Below, piece after piece: positions 35,856-48,099 of a stretch of 64,000 bases of DNA. This stretch comes from Sipunculus nudus (lineage: Eukaryota > Annelida > Sipuncula > Golfingiida > Sipunculidae). The notes under the pieces were generated by a model, which had not been told where the DNA came from, did not search any database, and saw only the letters and a list, made by a program, of their open reading frames with translations. The DNA is taken from contig CM049311.1 in assembly GCA_026874595.1 (NCBI GenBank), forward strand, positions 46,751,676 to 46,815,675. Reading direction: 5' to 3'. The position numbers and the translations under genes were made by a program. Position 1 is the stretch's first letter; each line of letters begins with the position of its first letter.

Positions 35856-36212
35856 GTTATACGAAGATAAATATATGCAGTAACACAACCAAGAATGCAA
35901 CGGAAGGGATGCTTTTTCATTTTTATCAAGAAACCCCTGTTGAAACATGCCAGTGTAAAATAAACGGTAATTCCAAGTTACACGCCAAAAATATTACCAT
36001 GGTGGTAACCAAAGAGGATTGTGCTGAAAATATCACTGTTGACGTAAGGGGTCCCCAGAAAAATATCAGATTTGAACGCTGTTCAAATTCTAGTATCAAG
36101 ACAAAGGTTATTAATCTACCGATTTACTTAACATCGATAGGCTGGACGATAACTTACACCTGGAAAGGACATTCATCAGAACCAAGAGGGCATATAGAGA
36201 TCACCTTTGAAG
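35856..36212 (+). CDS. Receptor B, ectodomain exon
   Basis: Follows TTTGTTTCAG and ends at G|GTATTT, phase 1 at both borders. Residues 17-135 of the predicted protein: GYTKINIC starts the mature chain. Cysteines are C24, C48-Q-C50, C72 and C92, the sixth being C146 in the next exon. The order and the CxC pair match receptor A. N-glycosylation sites are N26, N30, N62, N75 and N94. NITMVVTKEDC matches NITMAVTRKHC of A, the best conserved block; ERCSNSS matches HRCSHNKT; RGHIEITFE matches RGTVRLRFD. The sequences are otherwise strongly diverged, in line with a fast-evolving extracellular module. Function unknown; a ligand-binding role is inferred from topology only. Confidence 0.8.
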
Positions 36213-38164
36213 GTATTTATTTGTCTGTTTAATTTTTTTCATCTATTGTTTATACATATGTCTTTTTGTCTAGCTGCCTGATTATGCGGTTACCCGTCTG
36301 TCTCCTGTCTTCTTGCATTTTGTCTGTCGTCCTGTCCTTGTCACAGGGTTGTACTTGTTTACCAGGTGATTATTCAACAGTGGGTGTCCCCCTTCTTGAA
36401 ATACACCTGCATTTCCGTCAACATGTAAAAGAGTATAGAAAACATGGCAAGGTGAAACGTCACAAATATATTAAGCACGAAAATTACACTCCTCTAAGAG
36501 AGCTTTGTATTCTTTTAATATGTAAGCATATATTACTATGGAATACGTGAATGAAGTACTAAACAGGACAATTTTCGCAAAATTTATTTTAATTTTCACT
36601 CATTCTGTTTTCCATGACGATGAACCGAACACTCAATGAATACAGAAAAACAACAACTGTTGGCACAATCTCTCTTACAGTTTTTTTTAAATCCTTTATA
36701 TGATTTCTCTTGAAATACCTATTTTATTGCATGTTCTTATTTAGATGTATTACTTTTCCATATCATGACTTTAGCTTTTCCCGACAGCCTATTTACTCAT
36801 CAGATATGTTTGAAATCATTAATTTAATGTACTCTGTGTCATGCATGTTATATACTTATATATTATACTAATGTATTTATGATAATTGTATCCTATGTTT
36901 TAAACTGCAGCAGGACTTCATTGAAAACAGCGCTTGCTGAATGAGCTATCCTGCTGAAATATATTGTAGTAAATAAATAAACCAATACAGTCCCACGTGT
37001 CCATGAGGGCAGGTTCGTCGCACGCTAGAGTATCAGTCACACATTTTGCTATCTTGAAGGCCCAGTCCACGTATAACGGAGTGTTTGTGACAATTAACGA
37101 CACTTTGAATAGTAAATGATGTTTCTATTACCATGGGACGTGTAGGAAATTTTCCTAAAAGCTTTTACGGATAAAACTGATTTGAATACGCCTTATACTC
37201 TGCTCTATCTTAACGTTAATTTTGACTAGTCTAACAATACTCTTGACTCCGCGCATCATAATAAATTGCCACGTCTATCGATCTATAAATGGCAGTTCCA
37301 TCTGCCATGAGAAACTCAGGGGCGTTGGCAGAGAGGGGCTCGAGGAGGCCATGCATGACCCCTTCCCCTTCCCCTAGTCGCATCCAATACTCCCCGTCCC
37401 CCCCCCCCCCCGAATTTCACTTAGTCTAAAAATGATTAAATTTTCTAGAAACGATCATTAAATTCCTGTCACTGGTATCCGCTTATAAGGGACTTTACAT
37501 TTCATTAGATCGTGCACTGTAAATATTATATTTTTTATTTATCTATCTTGTACAACTGACATTCCAAATTGGAAGTAAAACGTTTGTACTTTGTGTGGAT
37601 ATTGCTGGATTTCAAGGATTCTATGTTTACATCAAAATTTATCTTGTTATGAGCCAAATATCAGCCTCAAACAACGATTCCAGTGATAGATTTCATGGGT
37701 GTGGATGCTTCTGGGGGGGGGGGGGGGGGCTTAGCTGATAATTTTCATGTAGAAGGACACTGGTTCCTATAACCTTCGTTGTATTGCCGTTAAATAAGTG
37801 GGGGCTCCTCTCCAGAGGACGTGTCGTGAGACGGTGAGTTCCGCGCTTGGAAGATTTTTGGCCCTGTGAGACAGTGATTATTTAGCCGAGAAGGACAGGA
37901 AAAAGCCAAAGAAATGTTGAAGTATTGAGATTGAAGCCAGTCTACGGCGGCGGTGGCAAATTGTTGGACGTTACCGGAATAAACCTGTGTTTTGTTATAC
38001 CTATAGACTGAGTGACTTTTCCAGACTTTTGCGTGAGAGTTACCGGGAAATATAGGCTATGTCCGCTGTGTGTGGAGTGACAGTAAAATCTGATGAAATT
38101 TATTTTTTTTCTACATGATGTTTCAATATGAAATCTTCCTTGTTGATCATTCTTTCATATATAG
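36213..38164 (+). other. Receptor B intron 2
   Basis: AT-rich intron with homopolymer C and G tracts (near 37395 and 37715). Open frames such as 36266-36550 lack coding features. It ends in CTTTCATATATAG, the acceptor chosen because it alone keeps the sixth cysteine and a pyrimidine-rich tract. Confidence 0.55.
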
Positions 38165-38378
38165 CGCTCCTCAAAAAGAAGATAACAATAGTTTGTGCTA
38201 GAGGCACAGTGGACATACCACGTGGTCGAGCTGCCATTCCCCCGGTGACGTCACGACCCACAAAACAACCCATAACCACCACGACACCTGCAGGTGTTAC
38301 TGGTGTGGTGGCTGGGACAATCTCCGCTGTCGTTGTTGTAGTCATTGTCAGTGTTGTTGTCGCCGTACTTTTGATCAA
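38165..38378 (+). CDS. Receptor B, stalk and transmembrane exon
   Basis: Residues 136-207. It supplies C146 (ITIVC, matching VDITC in A), a short Pro/Thr-rich stalk (AIPPVTSRPTKQPITTTTPA) and a single helix of about residues 183-206 (GTISAVVVVVIVSVVVAVLL) followed by Ile-Lys. It ends in phase 2 at AA|GTAAGT. If not spliced, the next codon is TAA, so a retained intron would give a protein ending right at the membrane. Two other phase-compatible acceptors (38188 and 38207) exist but lose the conserved cysteine or lack a pyrimidine tract. Confidence 0.72.
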
Positions 38379-38935
38379 GTAAGTCTTACACTTAATTTAG
38401 GGCGTTAGCATTAGTCGGTAAGATATGGTTAGATATAGATATGAACATTTAGGTTTGCATTGAAATCGAAAATTTCTCCCTGAAGATGTAAAAATCCGTT
38501 CTGGTACTTGTCTTCTTGTTCAGACGGCGTGTGAAAGGATATTGTCTACATTCGGTTAGTACGTTTTGTTTGGCAGTTGTGGTTTGCCGGCCAGAGCACT
38601 TACAGGCTTGTTCATTATCCATGAAATAGACGCCAAAACGGTTCGCTGAATCAAGTTCTCTGAAACTGTAGCTGCTAATGGTTTGATAGCACAAAGATGC
38701 TTCCCTCTGATTCCCTGTCCTATTTCTTTTTTGTCAACTAGTTCTAGTATATACATTGTCAGATACTGGAACAACTCTATGTAACGCCAAACTTTTTCAG
38801 TATCGGGACACTTCACCGACTTACATGGCCTCCTGAGTTCACAAACGATACTAAGTGATACCAAGTGATACCAAGTGATCCTGTGTACTTGGTTGTTGGT
38901 TTATGTATATATATATTATTTTAATGTAATTACAG
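38379..38935 (+). other. Receptor B intron 3
   Basis: GTAAGT to TTACAG. Minus-strand open frames here (38864-38449) have no recognisable domain. Confidence 0.55.
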
Positions 38936-39020
38936 GAAAAACCGTGGGGGTTCCACACAATCCATGATTAACTGTTACCACCTTACACGCCTGAGAAGAC
39001 TACTGGCCAAAAAAATTTAA
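38936..39020 (+). CDS. Receptor B, short basic tail exon
   Basis: Joined in phase 2, it encodes KNRGGSTQSMINCYHLTRLR and then a basic run ending AKKI before TAA at 39018-39020. The tail from the membrane is about 28 residues, rich in Lys/Arg, with a single Tyr that fits no ITIM, ITAM or YxN pattern. This contrasts with receptor A. The four exons sum to 705 nt in one frame. An AATAAA occurs at 39359-39364. Confidence 0.65.
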
Positions 39021-39408
39021 GACTACAAATCTGCATGGACCACACTATAAAGTATAAACACGCAGGTCGTTGAATGCATGTAATAGGGGATTCTTAATAT
39101 TCCTCATGAATAATTAATCAGCTAGCGAAAGCGAGGCTTACTGGGAATAACAGGGAGCACGTGCTCACTCACCATGGCTATGTACAGCAACACAGACCTG
39201 TCAGTTGTTCCATTTATCCACTTCAAATTTGTGAATGCTTACAAACAAATTTTGTTAAAAGCATCTGGAAAGAAGTATAAATCCAAAGGAATCTGCTGCT
39301 ATGAGCACAATGTGAACCCGACTTGTAAGGGAGGTTACTTTCCAGTGACTCTTAACATAATAAAGTTAAAGACCCTTGGGCTCACATCTACTTGGCTCTA
39401 CGGTCTAT

Positions 39409-40296
39409 GCTAGCACAGGCACTCGTTTCCAGCACTACAATGGTCTAGAAACCGACAACACAATGAGTATCGGCGATATACCCATTATAAAAGAACATGG
39501 TAATGAACTCCACCGCTACGCGGGCAAGACAATTTTTTTCACAAGTCCGAATTCCGGAGAATTATCCGCTTCACAGGTATGATCACGCGCCTTTTTGATG
39601 AAATCATCTTTATTTACAAGATTAAACTTCCAAATATAAAAGTTCCCCACACTAACCGCGAATTCCAAAACGTTTATTCCAGCTGCGACACCATCATTTG
39701 GCATGTATACATTTACTAGTTGCGGAAGTTGACGTCATCCCGGGCTTAATGTGTGTTATGGTTATAGAACAGACTTTAATGTATACAAAACAAGTGATAT
39801 AATGGTCCTAGTTGTGTTTGAATGCCATGCCCACTGATTTTCAACTTCATTGACAATTTGACAGCTGTTTGAATTGTGCACCTAAAAGAGATGTAGAAAA
39901 CGACTGGTACCATGCAGCCAATCACAGACGTCAGCTCAGGGGAAAATCCATTCAGCCCGGAGTGACGTCAACTTCCGCAACTAGTAAATGTATACAGGCC
40001 AAAAGACGGTGTCGCAGCTGGAATAAACGTTCTGGAATTCGCGGATAGTGTGGGGAACTTTTATATTTGGAAGTTTAATCTTGTAAATAAAGATGTTTTC
40101 AACAAAAAGGCGCGTGATCATACCTGTGAAGCGGATAATTCTCCGGAATTCGGACTTGTGAAAAAAAGGTGTCTTGCCCGCGTGGCGGTGGAGTTCATTA
40201 CCTTGTTCTTTTATAATGGGTATATCGCCGATACTCAATGTGTTGTCGGTTTCTAGACCATTGTAGTGCTGGAAACGAGTGCCTGTGTATGCTAGC
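39409..40296. mobile_element. Foldback element with ~340-bp inverted arms
   Basis: Left arm about 39409-39746 and right arm about 39955-40296 are near-complementary: GCACTCGTTTCCAGCACTAC on the left reappears inverted on the right, as does TTGCGGAAGTTGACGTCA at the inner edge. The central ~210 bp is unique. The arms differ by small indels (GCTAGCACAGG versus its partner with an added TA), so this is a real, diverging element and not an assembly fold. No transposase is encoded, so it is a non-autonomous foldback or MITE-type element. Confidence 0.85.
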
Positions 40297-42307
40297 TATG
40301 AATCAAACCACAGGATGCCATTAATCGCCCGAGGTCAATTAAAATATCAAGATATACAAGTGTCGGGCACCGGTGCTGACTGATACACATTCCAGACGGC
40401 ACAGAATGAGGTGGTCTGTGCATGGTTCCTGTGATTGTGTACATTAATACTAAGTTTCTTATTTCATGTACAGTAGGCACCGAGAGACACACACACCAAA
40501 ACACTTTCGGCAGTACGCTGCTTATACTGCCATTATGAAGTCATTAACTTAATAAAGACTAATAAAGCATAAATGAAACATGTCTGCCTCTGTGATTGTT
40601 AAAAGTGTTCTGAAATTAAATTATGAAATGTTTTCTATTCACAAGCCTATTAAAAATATAGATGTAGGTATGCTGTATCTGGCACCAATAGAAAATACAC
40701 TGTATTTTTAGTGACATAACCAACACATAGCTGTCAAGTGAAACACTATGTCACAGGTCATTTAAAAAAATATATCGCTCCTCATTAGATAGTGATATGG
40801 TGAGTTCCTGGGCATGGCAAGGATTATATCAGTGCATGGGCTGAAACAGAATTTTATAAATGACACCTTTTTCCCGCAAGACTTTACATAATTTGAGAAA
40901 AAAATATAAAAATATGTAAGGTATGAATTATGGAATAATATATTCATTTTAATTAATGCTCAACACTTCACCAGCTCCACACCTTTTAAGTCAGGTTAGT
41001 TCCTTCAAAAATTCTTTATAAATCGAATATGAAAAGTAATGTGTCATATACTAAAACTTCATATTTGTTATGAATAAAGAGTTAAAATATACTGACGGCG
41101 TGTCCTACAGCTGTGTGACATAAACTGCATTGACAAACAATGGAAACGGTGACACAAGAATTGCATGAGTTAAATATTCTTTAAATTGCAGTGGGTCTAG
41201 GCTGGTCATGTGCGGATATATCTATAATTGTTTCGCTGTCATGTAATTTAAGGGCCTTAAAGCTATCCACAGATGCCATCTTAGAGGGCATCAAGTAAAA
41301 ATGAGGTAAAATGATGACATTTAGTTTTGGTATTATAAATGTAAGCCCCTTCAACCAATTGAGACATACCAATGTATCTATTATCTATAAACCAGTAAGG
41401 GGATCAATGCTTGGCTGGTAAAAACTATATGCAGATCTTTGCTAAATGTCACCATCAAGTTAAATATGTTGGTAGTCTTCTATCATTATTTATTTATGTT
41501 ATTTATTTATTTTAATAAAGTACAATTAATTGCATGTGTATGGACACAGATTTTGTGAAACAGCACAGTATTTTAAAATATCTTGACACGTACATAATAA
41601 AGGTAAGGCAAAACAAATGAGGGCATGGACCATGTAAAAATGATATTTTAATATGTGCCTTTATAAATTGATACAGATCATTAAAAATCATTGTTCTAAA
41701 ATGGTTGTTCATTTACTTAATTCTATGAACAAATATAACAAACAGCAGACCAAACCAGGAACATATGAACACACAATCACAAAGAGTCCCTCGTCCAGAT
41801 GTATGAATTAATTAGTAATTTCCACTGTTTCTTTCCACCTGGATCACTTATGAAAACTAATGAAAAATCAAATCTGATGTCCAATTAGTGAATGAGTAGG
41901 ATGAAGGAACAGAATACGCTGTGACACGACCTGCCTTGCTGAGCTAAACTGTATCAGCACGTGTTACTGCTGTGACAAGTGAGCACGTGTCTTTGTTATT
42001 CCCCATTGGCCTCGCTTTGGCCTCTGGTATGTGTGGCATGCATAGAATTTAAGAGTCCCCTATGTGAGACAGGACAATCCAAGGACACGCTGCTTATAAA
42101 CAACCAAACGCGCATAACGGATCCGAGAGTGCGGCTTAATGCCAGCAAGAAACTTATCACGTCTATATGCAATTAGCGCTCAGCTGACCCACGAGTGCTT
42201 GCATGGCTTCACAGTGCTGGATCTCCGTTTTTATAAACTCCTTGATGCCAGCATTGTTGTGGGAACAATCAATCAAAACATGAGGAGACGGTTAGAAATT
42301 TCGTGCG

Positions 42308-42550
42308 ATGCTCATAAGTACGGGGAACATTCCTCCGAAGATGGGCCACATAGTGTCCATGCTGGGAAGCCAGGATACGAATAAGGCTAAAAAATATACA
42401 TGCTCCAGGTGCACCCTTGAAACAAAACCTACATGCACCTCAAGATTTCAACACGTACCTTGTAATACTAGCGAGAAAATTTGCTTGTTAAGCGGTTTCT
42501 GTTGCTCAAAGAATAGAACTGTAATTTATGATTGTGATGTTTATGAATAG
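42308..42550 (+). CDS. Possible small Cys-rich peptide
   Basis: An 80-codon frame whose second half is cysteine-rich (CSRCTLETKPTC, then CNTSEK, GFCCSKNRT and YDCDVYE). It has no evident signal peptide at its own ATG and no recognised family, and it could be chance. Confidence 0.15.
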   Translation: MLISTGNIPPKMGHIVSMLGSQDTNKAKKYTCSRCTLETKPTCTSRFQHVPCNTSEKICLLSGFCCSKNRTVIYDCDVYE

Positions 42551-43380
42551 TAAAAAATAAGATACTCCACCAACATTTTTTTCATTTGTTAATAGTACTT
42601 GCACAGAGTGCACCCTCGGTACGATATCTACCTGCACAAAAGAAATGTACATGCAAACGTGTACGTGTGCACCCTCTATTTTGTACCCTGGAAGCTGTGT
42701 CGACAGAAGGTAAAATACGCTTAAATTTACATGGTAGGGGTTTAGGCTGGGATGGTTTAGTGACACCTGGATTTATGAATACAAAATGAAAACAACCCAT
42801 GTACCAAGAAGCAGACATGCAATCATTCAAATAAATTAAACATCATATATTAGCATATGCGTTTGGACTTAAATCGTCTTGCGCATGGCCAATCACATGT
42901 GGAAATGTTTCCATTATATTATGGATATGACAAGTAGATAGCCTGTGTTCCTGACTGATTAGTATCTTTGCAAATAATTATACGTTCTCAATGATGCTAT
43001 TCATGGTGAGTCAAATTTAGGAAAATATGCCAACTTGTATTAAACACAACACGCATGCAAGCATCTCTATTTTGACTGGGGGAAATCTTTGATGCATATG
43101 ACTTTAAAGTTCCTAAAATAATGGCTGTAATTATCTGTAGCATGCACTGAAAGAAAATCACATAAAAGGATTAAATAACAAGTGGTGTTAAGCAAACCTT
43201 GAGCTTTGTTTACATTTAACATTAATCATACAACATTTAAATCGTCGTCCCACTATTTATTTACCTGCGCCCTTAAGGCAATCTATACCAGGTTTGAGGA
43301 ATATAGGACTGGTCTTTACGTTTTAAGCGGTTGTTTGCCTCTATCGGTACATTCGATTTGAACACGATTATAAAAACAAG

Positions 43381-43638
43381 TCACAGAGGACATGTTTCGA
43401 CTCCTGGAATCGTAAAGGGTGCTGCCCTCGCATGCCCTCCTTCATACGGCTTCTGATAAACCATTAAGTGAAACACATGGAAAATTCTAGCAGGGACGTT
43501 ATACAACGTCATAAACGTTCGGGGCTGTGGCAATGACATCATAATATATAACGACTTCCGGCTGACAATTTGCTCGTCGCTGTACAGCTTTGTGGTAGGA
43601 CTATCTATATCGTGTAGCTCACTGCCACCAAATCCCAT
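43381..43638 (-). CDS. Possible small minus-strand ORF
   Basis: An 85-codon frame starting MGFGGSELHDIDSPTTKLYS and ending GVETCPL. A TATAATATAAAAAATA sequence lies about 35-50 nt upstream of the ATG. Codon use is even and GC content higher than the flanks. No family recognised and no introns defined. Confidence 0.25.
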   Translation of the reverse strand: MGFGGSELHDIDSPTTKLYSDEQIVSRKSLYIMMSLPQPRTFMTLYNVPARIFHVFHLMVYQKPYEGGHARAAPFTIPGVETCPL

Positions 43639-45959
43639 TCCCTTCTTCGTTAGACGTAAAAATACGTTTTCCTTATTTTTTATATTATAAAAAGTAATTG
43701 CGGAGTCAATTCCGATTAAGTAGGCTAGCCCTTGTTCGTCAACTCAAGAGTTTTACTTAGTTTCTTAGTCGAGGGGGGGAGCTGGGTGGGTGGCGGGTTC
43801 AGAACACCCCCCCCCCCCCCCGAATAACGTCACAGGCATCACATGCACTCGTTGTTTACAATTCATCGCCATTCAAAATCAACCACAGCCTGTACAGAAC
43901 GATAGACATTATTCATCTTTATTTGTTTTTCACAACACAAATTCAAACGTTCTTAGGCCACCTGATTTTCAGTGTACTTTTTTTAGAAGGATTAGGGATA
44001 GCCATTCGTCTCCCACGTCCAGCAGTTCATTTATATCAATCTTAAATTGATTTTGCAGTTTGTTACTATATTTGATTCGCATTACACATGCACAGCGCCT
44101 ATCTAGCAAAAAAACAACCCACCCAATTTGACGCGCAATGATGCCGATTTAATGTCTATTATAAGGGCTTTACGCTAGTCTTAATCAATGAACGCATGGC
44201 CCAGATGTCTGGCCAATTAAATACAGAAATAGAATACGTTTTAAAAGTTTCGATTGATCTGCAACTAATATTAGATCGTTCTAATGGGGGAATCATATAA
44301 AAATGGCACATGTATCGCAATCGGTATAGAGTATGTAAAGTTTTGAAATGGTTTTTTTTTTGCGAAAAAAAGACAAACCAAGCGGCAGTGGAATGTAAAA
44401 AAATGATGATTTATGTGTGTTAGTTTCAGACATAAATGTCACGCAATATTGAGTTGATAATATTGAATAAACAGCATTTTAGGTATATACCAAGGATTTT
44501 ACATGGATGTAGTTTGAATTTTGTTTTATTTGTCGTTGGCCACTTTTATCATATTGTAAATTGTTCATTGTATTTGATATGATTTTACATTATAAAAAAA
44601 AGATGTATTGCCTACGTGTACAGGACCCTGTGACAGATCAGACAATCTTGTCCAAAAGGTTTACCCTGTATAAATATGTTGAAACAACTAAATAATAAAT
44701 CAGATTTGACAGGTGACGTGGTAATAAAAGTTCAAACATAGGATGTCGCAGCTCGAACCTCTGGAAATGAACGACTGGTTCGGAAGGAGGGATTCTCAGA
44801 CTGCACCAGATTTTATCAGCGGCATCTTTCTGTGCCGGTAATTATCTGGTTTATTGTCCCGCAAGGAACATTCAACACGGCCTACAGAAATATAACCTGC
44901 TTGGTGTATTTACCAAAACTATATGACTGTGCTAGGCCAACAGTGAGAGAGAGAAGGGGGGGGGGAGAGGTATATTAGAAGTATTCGCAGAATTTGCTGA
45001 TGTGAATAAAGCAATGTTATCTACAAAAAACATTGCAGTGCTCAGAGTAAAACAGGTTGCTCAGATAAGATACGAAACATTTTGCGGGTTAAGTAACATG
45101 GGGGGGGGGGGGGGGGGGAGATAAACCGCTGCCGGACTGAGAGACAGGCTTTAATATGAAATAAACATTATTTACATGGTTTGAACAACAAATTATAATA
45201 CCTTAAACGAGGCACACTTTATGGCCCGGATGTAAGGGTCGAGGAACCGGAAGACCCGGAGTAAACCACCGACATTGGACGGGTAACGACTACCCACTCT
45301 CATGCATAGCCACACCGGGAATAGAACCAGGTTTGTCGTAATAACGCTCAGCTGTCCAGGCCCCAATTATAAATCATGCAAATCCAATAAAGCGTATTCA
45401 GATGTTGGGCGAAAGTTATTTGAAACTTTCTTAATTGTTTCATTTTTCATTTAATAAAAAGACGGACTAGTAATGTGGATAAAACATCGTATTTCTTCGA
45501 CCAGAAGTCCGGTCGTAAATTGAAGCCTACTTTATTCACTGGGCGGGACAGTAAATAAAGGCCTGCATTAAATTGACGCCTGTCTTTGTTTAAAGCCTGT
45601 GTTTGTTCAAAGGTCACAGAATATTTTTAGTTTTTGCCACCAAAATGTATATGCTGCTTGTTTGTTACCCTGATTATAAGTGCACTTGCGGGTCAATGCA
45701 ACAGCAGACCCGATAAGACTGAATAATGACAAATAACAATGATATTTAATGACTGGATTTAATATAAACGAGACAAAAGGTGCAATTACTTCGTAGGAAA
45801 TAACTTCGGCATTATGATTAATCAGGTAACTGTGCATAAAAATTTGATTGCCATGATTGACTCCGCCAGTAGGGTATGCGTTCTTTTTTTTTCAGGGAAC
45901 CTTGGAATGCACATTTCTAGTTTCAGTCATGGACTGGCTCTAAAAAAAAGCTAAAACAT

Positions 45960-47410
45960 TCAGTAATTTATACTGTACCCTTATCGTTAAAAAACGCCCT
46001 ATCTACACAGATGCTCAGCAATTTATACTGTACCCTTATCGTGAAAAAACGCCCTATCTACACGAAGCTCAGCCATGTATACTTTACCCTTACCGTGAAA
46101 AAACGCCCTATCTACACAGATGCTCAGCAATTTATACTGTACCCTTATCGTGAAAAAACGCCCTATCTACACAGATGCTCAGCAATTTATAGTGTACCCT
46201 TATCGTGAAAAAAAAGCCCTATCTACACAGATGCTCAGCAATTTATACTGTACCCTTATCGTGAAAAAACGCCCTATCTGCACAGATGCTCAGCAATTTA
46301 TACTGTACCCTTATCGTGAAAAAAAACGCCCTATCTACACAGATGCTCAGCAATTTATACTGTACCCTTATCGTGAAAAAACGCCCTATCTACACAGATG
46401 CTCAGCAATTTATACTGTACCCTTATCGTGAAAAAACGCCCTATCTACACGAAGCTCAGCCATGTTTACAGTACCCTTACCGTGAAAAAACGCCCTATCT
46501 ACACAGATGCTCAGCAATTTATACTGTACCCTTATCGTTAAAAAACGCCCTATCTACACAGACGCTCAGCAATTTATACTGTACCCTTATCGTTAAAAAA
46601 CGCCCTATCTACACGAAGCTCAGCCATGTTTACAGTACCCTTACCGTGAAAAAACGCCCTATCTACACAGATGCTCAGCAATTTATACTGTACCCTTATC
46701 GTGAAAAAACGCCCTATCTACACAGATGCTCAGCAATTTATACTGTACCCTTATCGTGAAAAAAACGCCCTATCTACACAGATGCTCAGCAATTTATACT
46801 GTAACCTTATCGTGAAAAAACACCCTATCTGCACAGATGCTCAGCAATTTATACTGTACCCTTATCGTGAAAAAACGCCCTATCTACACAGATGCTCAGC
46901 AATTTATACAGTACCCTTATCGTGAAAAAACGCCCTATCTACACAGATGCTCAGCAATTTATACTGTACCCTTATCGTGAAAAAGCGCCCAATCTACACA
47001 TATGCACAGCTATGTATACTTTACCCTTACCGTGAAAAAACGCCCTATCTACAAAGATGCTCAGCCGGCCATGTATGCTTTACCCTTACCGTGAAAAAAA
47101 CGCCCTAACTACACAGATGTTCAGCAATTTATACTGTACCCTTACCGTGAAAAAAGCGCCCAATCTACACAGATGCTCAGCCATGTATACTTTACCCTTA
47201 CCGTGAAAAAACGCCCTATCTACACAGATGCTCAGCAATTTATACTGTACCCTTATCGTGAAACAACGCCCAATCTACAAAGATGCTCAGCTATGTATAC
47301 TTTACCCTTACCGTGAAAAAACGCCCTGTCTACACAGATGCTCAGCAATTTATACTGTACCCTTATCGTGATAAAACGCCCTATCTACACAGATGCACAG
47401 CAATGTATAC
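45960..47410 (+). repeat. 55-bp minisatellite, about 26 units, two unit types
   Basis: Type a: CTCAGCAATTTATACTGTAC, CCTTATCGTGAAAAAACGCC, CTATCTACACAGATG. Type b replaces the first part by CAGCCATGTATACTTTACCC or CCATGTTTACAG and TTACCG. Type b units recur among type a, and some units end CACGAAG. The open frames along the array are repeat products. Confidence 0.95.
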
Positions 47411-48099
47411 TTATCTCCATTCAATCTATATTGATTGATATCCATTAAGGTGGTAATAGTACATTGTAGCATGTCTTTCATGTAGGGGTTTCATCATATA
47501 TGTAAAAAATCAATATCTTGTTCTTGTCCTACTCCTGACGAAATTATTTGTGAGATAATATACGCTTGTTTCTGGATTGTGATATCGCAAAAATAAAACT
47601 CTCGCGAAACATTAAAAATAGTAAAAAATCGCGAAATTTAATCTCCTGAAAATATGGTCGAAAACAGTGTTTGAGCCACAGGCTTTATTGACTCCTTTCA
47701 TGTACGGTTTACTTTAATTTTGTTAGAGCTTGGTGTTCTTTTGTTTGAAAGAGACCTCCGTTTATGCAAGTATATGTAACGTGTCCACATTATGTATACA
47801 ACTTTTGTCAGAGATATTCTCTCATATTCTTACCTAAGTAACGATTCAATCTTTATGTAAATCCATCTTCATTGAGTACTTCTTGATCGGTAGAATAAAT
47901 GCAAATACTGATACAAAGCGAATCGAGGTGCCTGTAAGAAGTCGTTGGTAATAATAAATTTAGAATGACCGTGTCCGTTTGGCTATAATGGACAAAAAAA
48001 AAAACCAAGCACATACAGAAGGAACATGACGTATAGAGAAATTTATTACTACCCCTGATAATCTTTGCCATTGAAATCTGGATTTTCCCAGTGGACAGA
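47411..48099. other. Intergenic, with CGCGAA fragment
   Basis: AT-rich. 47575-47640 has three CGCGAA-type motifs resembling the MITE at 27738. No gene is supported. Confidence 0.4.

Larger units (their letters stand above)
40297..45959. other. Intergenic region downstream of receptor B
   Basis: Mostly unique AT-rich sequence with homopolymer tracts (near 43807 C-run, 45100 G-run). Two small open frames are listed as low-confidence candidates (42308-42550 and 43381-43638). Nothing else was recognised. Confidence 0.5.

Noticed and set aside
36266-36550. 94-codon frame after the receptor B ectodomain exon
   Set aside because: Starts in intron 2, has no splice logic with flanking exons, and shows no family features; likely chance.
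38207-38378. Alternative acceptor GCACAG|TGGAC for the B transmembrane exon
   Set aside because: In phase, but loses the sixth cysteine that aligns with receptor A and lacks a pyrimidine tract.
38449-38864. Overlapping minus-strand frames in receptor B intron 3
   Set aside because: No domain or conserved motif; antisense to an intron.
46011-46925. Long open frames repeating LYCTLIVKKRPIYTDAQQF
   Set aside because: Product of the 55-bp minisatellite; frames shift where A-tract length varies.
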